Of a DNA stretch of 7,902 nt, positions 7,303-7,902 are shown piece by piece (the first letter of the stretch is position 1; each line of letters opens with the position of its first letter). The notes under the pieces were generated by a model. The model had not been told where the DNA came from and ran no database searches. It saw nothing but the letters and a program-made list of their open reading frames with translations. The translations under genes were made by a program, and so were the position numbers. Where the stretch lies: positions 1-7,902 of the forward strand of contig CAITHY010000176.1 in the NCBI GenBank assembly GCA_903892315.1. The letters run 5' to 3'. Origin of the DNA: an uncultured beta proteobacterium. Lineage in GTDB: Bacteria > Pseudomonadota > Gammaproteobacteria > Burkholderiales > Burkholderiaceae.

Positions 7303-7770
7303 ATGACAGTAGCCATCGGTCAACCTATGCCACAGTGCGCAATTCCAGCAACCTCTGGATTGACGTTTTCACCTGCGTCTGCAAAAGGTAAAAAATTGGT
7401 TCTTTATTTTTACCCGAAAGATATGACTCCAGGATGTACTGCTGAGTCCGGTGAGTTCAGAGATAACATTGATGCATTTACTAAAGCCAATACTCTCGTA
7501 GTAGGCGTATCCCGTGATAGCCTCAAGTCACATGACAATTTCCGCAGCAAACTTGAACTCCCTTTTGAACTGGTTGCTGACACAGAGGAAACACTTTGTC
7601 AGATCTTTGGCGTCATGAAGATGAAGAATATGTATGGCAAGCAAGTCCGTGGCGTCGAGCGTAGCACTTTCTTATTTGACTCCGCTGGCAAGCTAGCAAA
7701 AGAGTGGCGCGGCCTGAAGGTTCCAGGTCATGTGACAGAGGTATTACAAGCCGCTCAGGCCACTAAATAA
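7303..7770 (+). CDS. bcp: Thiol peroxidase, Bcp/PrxQ-type peroxiredoxin lacking the Cys50 partner
   Basis: This cytoplasmic peroxidase reduces H2O2 and organic hydroperoxides through a reactive cysteine. Its 155 aa are the normal Bcp length. The peroxidatic Cys45 lies in YFYPKDMTPGCT (36-46). E. coli Bcp has a second cysteine five residues later (Cys50); here that position is Gly50. Other cysteines are Cys12 and Cys99 (ETLCQIFGV), the latter matching Cys99 of E. coli Bcp. The protein may therefore use a 1-Cys cycle with an external thiol, or Cys99/Cys12 may resolve. GVSRDS (68-73) and the ERSTFLFD strand (119-126) are typical. It has the strongest ribosome site in the window, GAAGGA (7292-7297), 5 nt before the ATG, and follows arnD by 32 nt with no terminator or convincing promoter between them, so it may share the arn transcript. 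No link with Ara4N chemistry is known. Confidence 0.93.
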   Translation: MTVAIGQPMPQCAIPATSGLTFSPASAKGKKLVLYFYPKDMTPGCTAESGEFRDNIDAFTKANTLVVGVSRDSLKSHDNFRSKLELPFELVADTEETLCQIFGVMKMKNMYGKQVRGVERSTFLFDSAGKLAKEWRGLKVPGHVTEVLQAAQATK

Positions 7771-7782
7771 TTTTTACAACAA

Positions 7783-7900
7783 TTTGATCTGAGGTGCTTG
7801 CAAACCCCAAAATTTGGGGTAAAGTGATTCATATGCACCGTAAACGACGGGAAAGTCTGACAATCCGTTTGAATCAGAAACCTGAATATCTCAGATCAGG
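7783..7900 (+). ncRNA. Candidate structured RNA (leader or small RNA) after the peroxiredoxin gene
   Basis: The 3' region can fold into a closed multi-stem element. P1 pairs 7785-7793 with 7890-7898 in nine Watson-Crick pairs, extended by U-G pairs at 7783-7784 with 7899-7900 and a G-U at 7794/7889. Inside are P2 (GGTGC 7793-7797 with GCACC 7835-7839), P3 (7804-7809 with 7815-7820, loop of 5) and P4 (TCTGA 7856-7860 with TCAGA 7874-7878). A hairpin CCTGA 7881-7885 with TCAGG 7896-7900 would compete with P1 for the same 3' strand. I see no signature of the TPP, FMN, cobalamin, SAM-I, fluoride or c-di-GMP classes, nor of SRP, tmRNA, RNase P RNA or tRNA. Folding was by eye with no energy or covariation test, and the window ends just past P1. 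Confidence 0.35.
7798..7825 (+). promoter_or_regulatory. Candidate promoter with a palindromic operator filling its spacer
   Basis: TTGCAA (7798-7803) and TAAAGT (7820-7825) are 16 nt apart, and each matches the sigma-70 consensus at four of six positions. The perfect palindrome ACCCCAAAATTTGGGGT (7804-7820) fills the spacer and overlaps the first base of the -10. Transcription would begin near 7832, just before the ATG at 7833. A palindrome in this position is a usual place for a dimeric repressor or a MerR-type activator. It is also P3 of the candidate RNA fold, and the two readings compete. There is no T run after it on the plus strand, so it is not an intrinsic terminator. Confidence 0.3.
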
Positions 7901-7902
7901 CA
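7833..7902 (+). CDS. Open frame running off the right edge, unidentified
   Basis: An ATG at 7833 opens a frame of 23 codons (MHRKRRESLTIRL...) that reaches the window end without a stop. All other frames on both strands are closed within the last 70 bases. The frame is open back to TGA at 7785, with GTG codons at 7794 and 7824 as other possible starts. No convincing ribosome site precedes the ATG. The peptide is very basic and I do not recognise it. Such a short run can easily be open by chance, and the gene downstream may begin beyond the window. In other Burkholderiaceae I recall a phoH-like ATPase gene after this peroxiredoxin, but this peptide does not resemble the PhoH N termini I know. 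Confidence 0.15.
   Translation, partial: MHRKRRESLTIRLNQKPEYLRSG

Noticed and set aside
7804..7825. Intrinsic terminator of the arn-bcp operon
   Set aside because: The GC-rich arms are good, but the plus strand after the hairpin reads AAAGTG rather than a T run, and the minus strand has only TTG after it.
7862..7880. tRNA-like T-loop (GTTTGAATC)
   Set aside because: No flanking 5-bp T stem, acceptor stem or CCA end can be formed.

Overview
The window is almost entirely one tightly packed plus-strand operon for making 4-amino-4-deoxy-L-arabinose (L-Ara4N) and attaching it to lipopolysaccharide. This is the cationic modification that lowers the negative charge of lipid A/core and gives resistance to polymyxin-type peptides. 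Every Ara4N protein looks intact, with its expected catalytic residues. The modest G+C (roughly mid-40s percent by eye), the close agreement with betaproteobacterial homologues (ArnT shares its motif spacing with the Cupriavidus enzyme as I recall it), and the DUF498 – arn – peroxiredoxin order suggest a Burkholderiaceae member, most likely Polynucleobacter or a close relative. That assignment is inference.

Layout. Bases 1-115 are an upstream region with a perfect TATAAT -10 hexamer and no visible gene. They are followed by a DUF498/Mth938-like gene with a TTG start (116-493), arnT (493-2184, overlapping by one base), arnB (2196-3362), arnC (3404-4366), a free-standing formyltransferase equal to the N-terminal half of enterobacterial ArnA (4367-5236, abutting arnC with no spacer), a free-standing decarboxylase equal to the C-terminal half of ArnA (5284-6330), arnD (6353-7270), and a Bcp/PrxQ-type peroxiredoxin (7303-7770). 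Spacers inside the operon run from -1 to 47 nt and none holds a recognisable terminator, so a single transcript is plausible.

How the genes work together. The dehydrogenase/decarboxylase makes UDP-Ara4O, ArnB transaminates it to UDP-Ara4N, and the formyltransferase N-formylates it. ArnC moves Ara4FN to undecaprenyl phosphate, ArnD deformylates it, and ArnT transfers Ara4N from the lipid carrier at the periplasmic face. Two usual partners are absent here: the ArnE/ArnF flippase and the UDP-glucose dehydrogenase (Ugd). They must be elsewhere or replaced. The flanking DUF498 and peroxiredoxin genes have no established part in the pathway.

The least explained part is the end of the window (7771-7902). 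Between the peroxiredoxin stop and the right edge lie a perfect 17-nt palindrome (7804-7820), a 9-bp long-range inverted repeat (7785-7793 with 7890-7898) that would close an RNA of about 115 nt, further nested stems, and a competing hairpin that uses the same 3' strand. It could be a structured leader or small RNA, an operator inside a promoter, or the 5' end of an unidentified gene. The sequence alone does not settle which. I see no mobile element, CRISPR array, tRNA or rRNA.
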